Both the position numbers and the translations under genes were made by a program. Positions 6,061 through 6,236 of a DNA stretch of 6,236 bases are shown one piece after another. Numbering within the stretch: the first letter of the stretch is position 1; each line of letters begins with the position of its first letter. Source of the DNA: Desulfuromonadaceae bacterium GWC2_58_13 (GTDB taxonomy: Bacteria > Desulfobacterota > Desulfuromonadia > Desulfuromonadales > Trichloromonadaceae); the NCBI GenBank assembly GCA_001825565.1, contig MHXM01000158.1, positions 1 through 6,236 on the forward strand, read 5' to 3'. Below the pieces are notes generated by a model. The model did not search any database. It had not been told where the DNA came from and was given only the letters and a program-made list of their open reading frames with translations.

Positions 6061-6236
6061 TCACTCCGCTACCGAATCCGGCGGGGTCCAGGGGATTCCG
6101 TAGCGGTTGCTGGAAACCCGGTCGTAAAGCAGCGACTCCCGGAGATGGGGCGGTTTTTCCTCGGACGGATAACCGATGCCGATAATCGCCTCGACCTGGT
6201 AACCGTCAGGCAGCTCCAGGAGCTTACTCACATAGT
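6061..6236 (-). CDS. Nitroreductase-family protein, C-terminal fragment at window edge
   Basis: The minus strand reads open from the right edge for 57 full codons to a TGA at 6063-6061. The peptide includes KLLELPDGYQVEAIIGIGYP, then SEEKPPHLRESLLYDRV and a C-terminal SNRYGIPW. The pattern of Pro-Gly-Tyr, then a hydrophobic strand ending in IGYP, then EKPPH and a Tyr-Asp segment is typical of the C-terminal end of FMN-dependent nitroreductases, which reduce nitro compounds, quinones or related substrates with NAD(P)H. The catalytic and FMN-binding N-terminal parts are outside the window, so substrate and subfamily cannot be judged. It would be the upstream same-strand neighbour of the DUF4389 gene, with a 164-bp gap. 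Confidence 0.75.
   Translation of the reverse strand, partial: YVSKLLELPDGYQVEAIIGIGYPSEEKPPHLRESLLYDRVSSNRYGIPWTPPDSVAE

Overview
The window reads as chromosomal DNA from a GC-rich, LPS-making Gram-negative bacterium. A Kdo-activation gene (kdsB) directly followed by CTP synthase (pyrG), plus a stand-alone HDOD protein and a DUF4389 protein, fits the former Deltaproteobacteria, most likely the Desulfuromonadota (Geobacter/Desulfuromonas type). This placement is inference from gene content and order; there is no rRNA or other strict marker here. No tRNA, rRNA, CRISPR array, insertion sequence or phage gene was seen.

Layout. Positions 1-4336 carry four minus-strand genes. In transcription order they are an HDOD-domain protein (4336-3485), a PLP-dependent low-specificity L-threonine aldolase (3332-2262), kdsB (2163-1405) and pyrG (1291 to the left edge, C-terminus cut off). 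A likely sigma-70 promoter with a perfect TTGACA -35 box lies between the aldolase and kdsB, so kdsB-pyrG probably forms its own transcription unit. PyrG makes CTP, and KdsB uses CTP to activate Kdo for lipid A core synthesis, so the pair is metabolically linked.

The right third differs. A plus-strand gene (4582-5193) encodes a small putative HExxH metalloprotease of the SprA-related type. It is transcribed divergently from the HDOD gene across a 245-bp region with a plausible promoter. It converges on a minus-strand gene (5896-5345) that joins a predicted winged-helix-like N-terminal segment to a membrane DUF4389 domain. A very strong Rho-independent terminator starts 3 bp after that gene's stop codon. 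At the right edge is the C-terminal end of a minus-strand nitroreductase-family protein (stop at 6061-6063).

Most of the window is ordinary housekeeping sequence. The less understood parts are the small HExxH protein, the DNA-binding-like/DUF4389 fusion, and a few short palindromes and repeats between genes. No clearly new multi-gene system was found. Long open frames antisense to pyrG, kdsB and the aldolase are judged to be codon-bias shadows.
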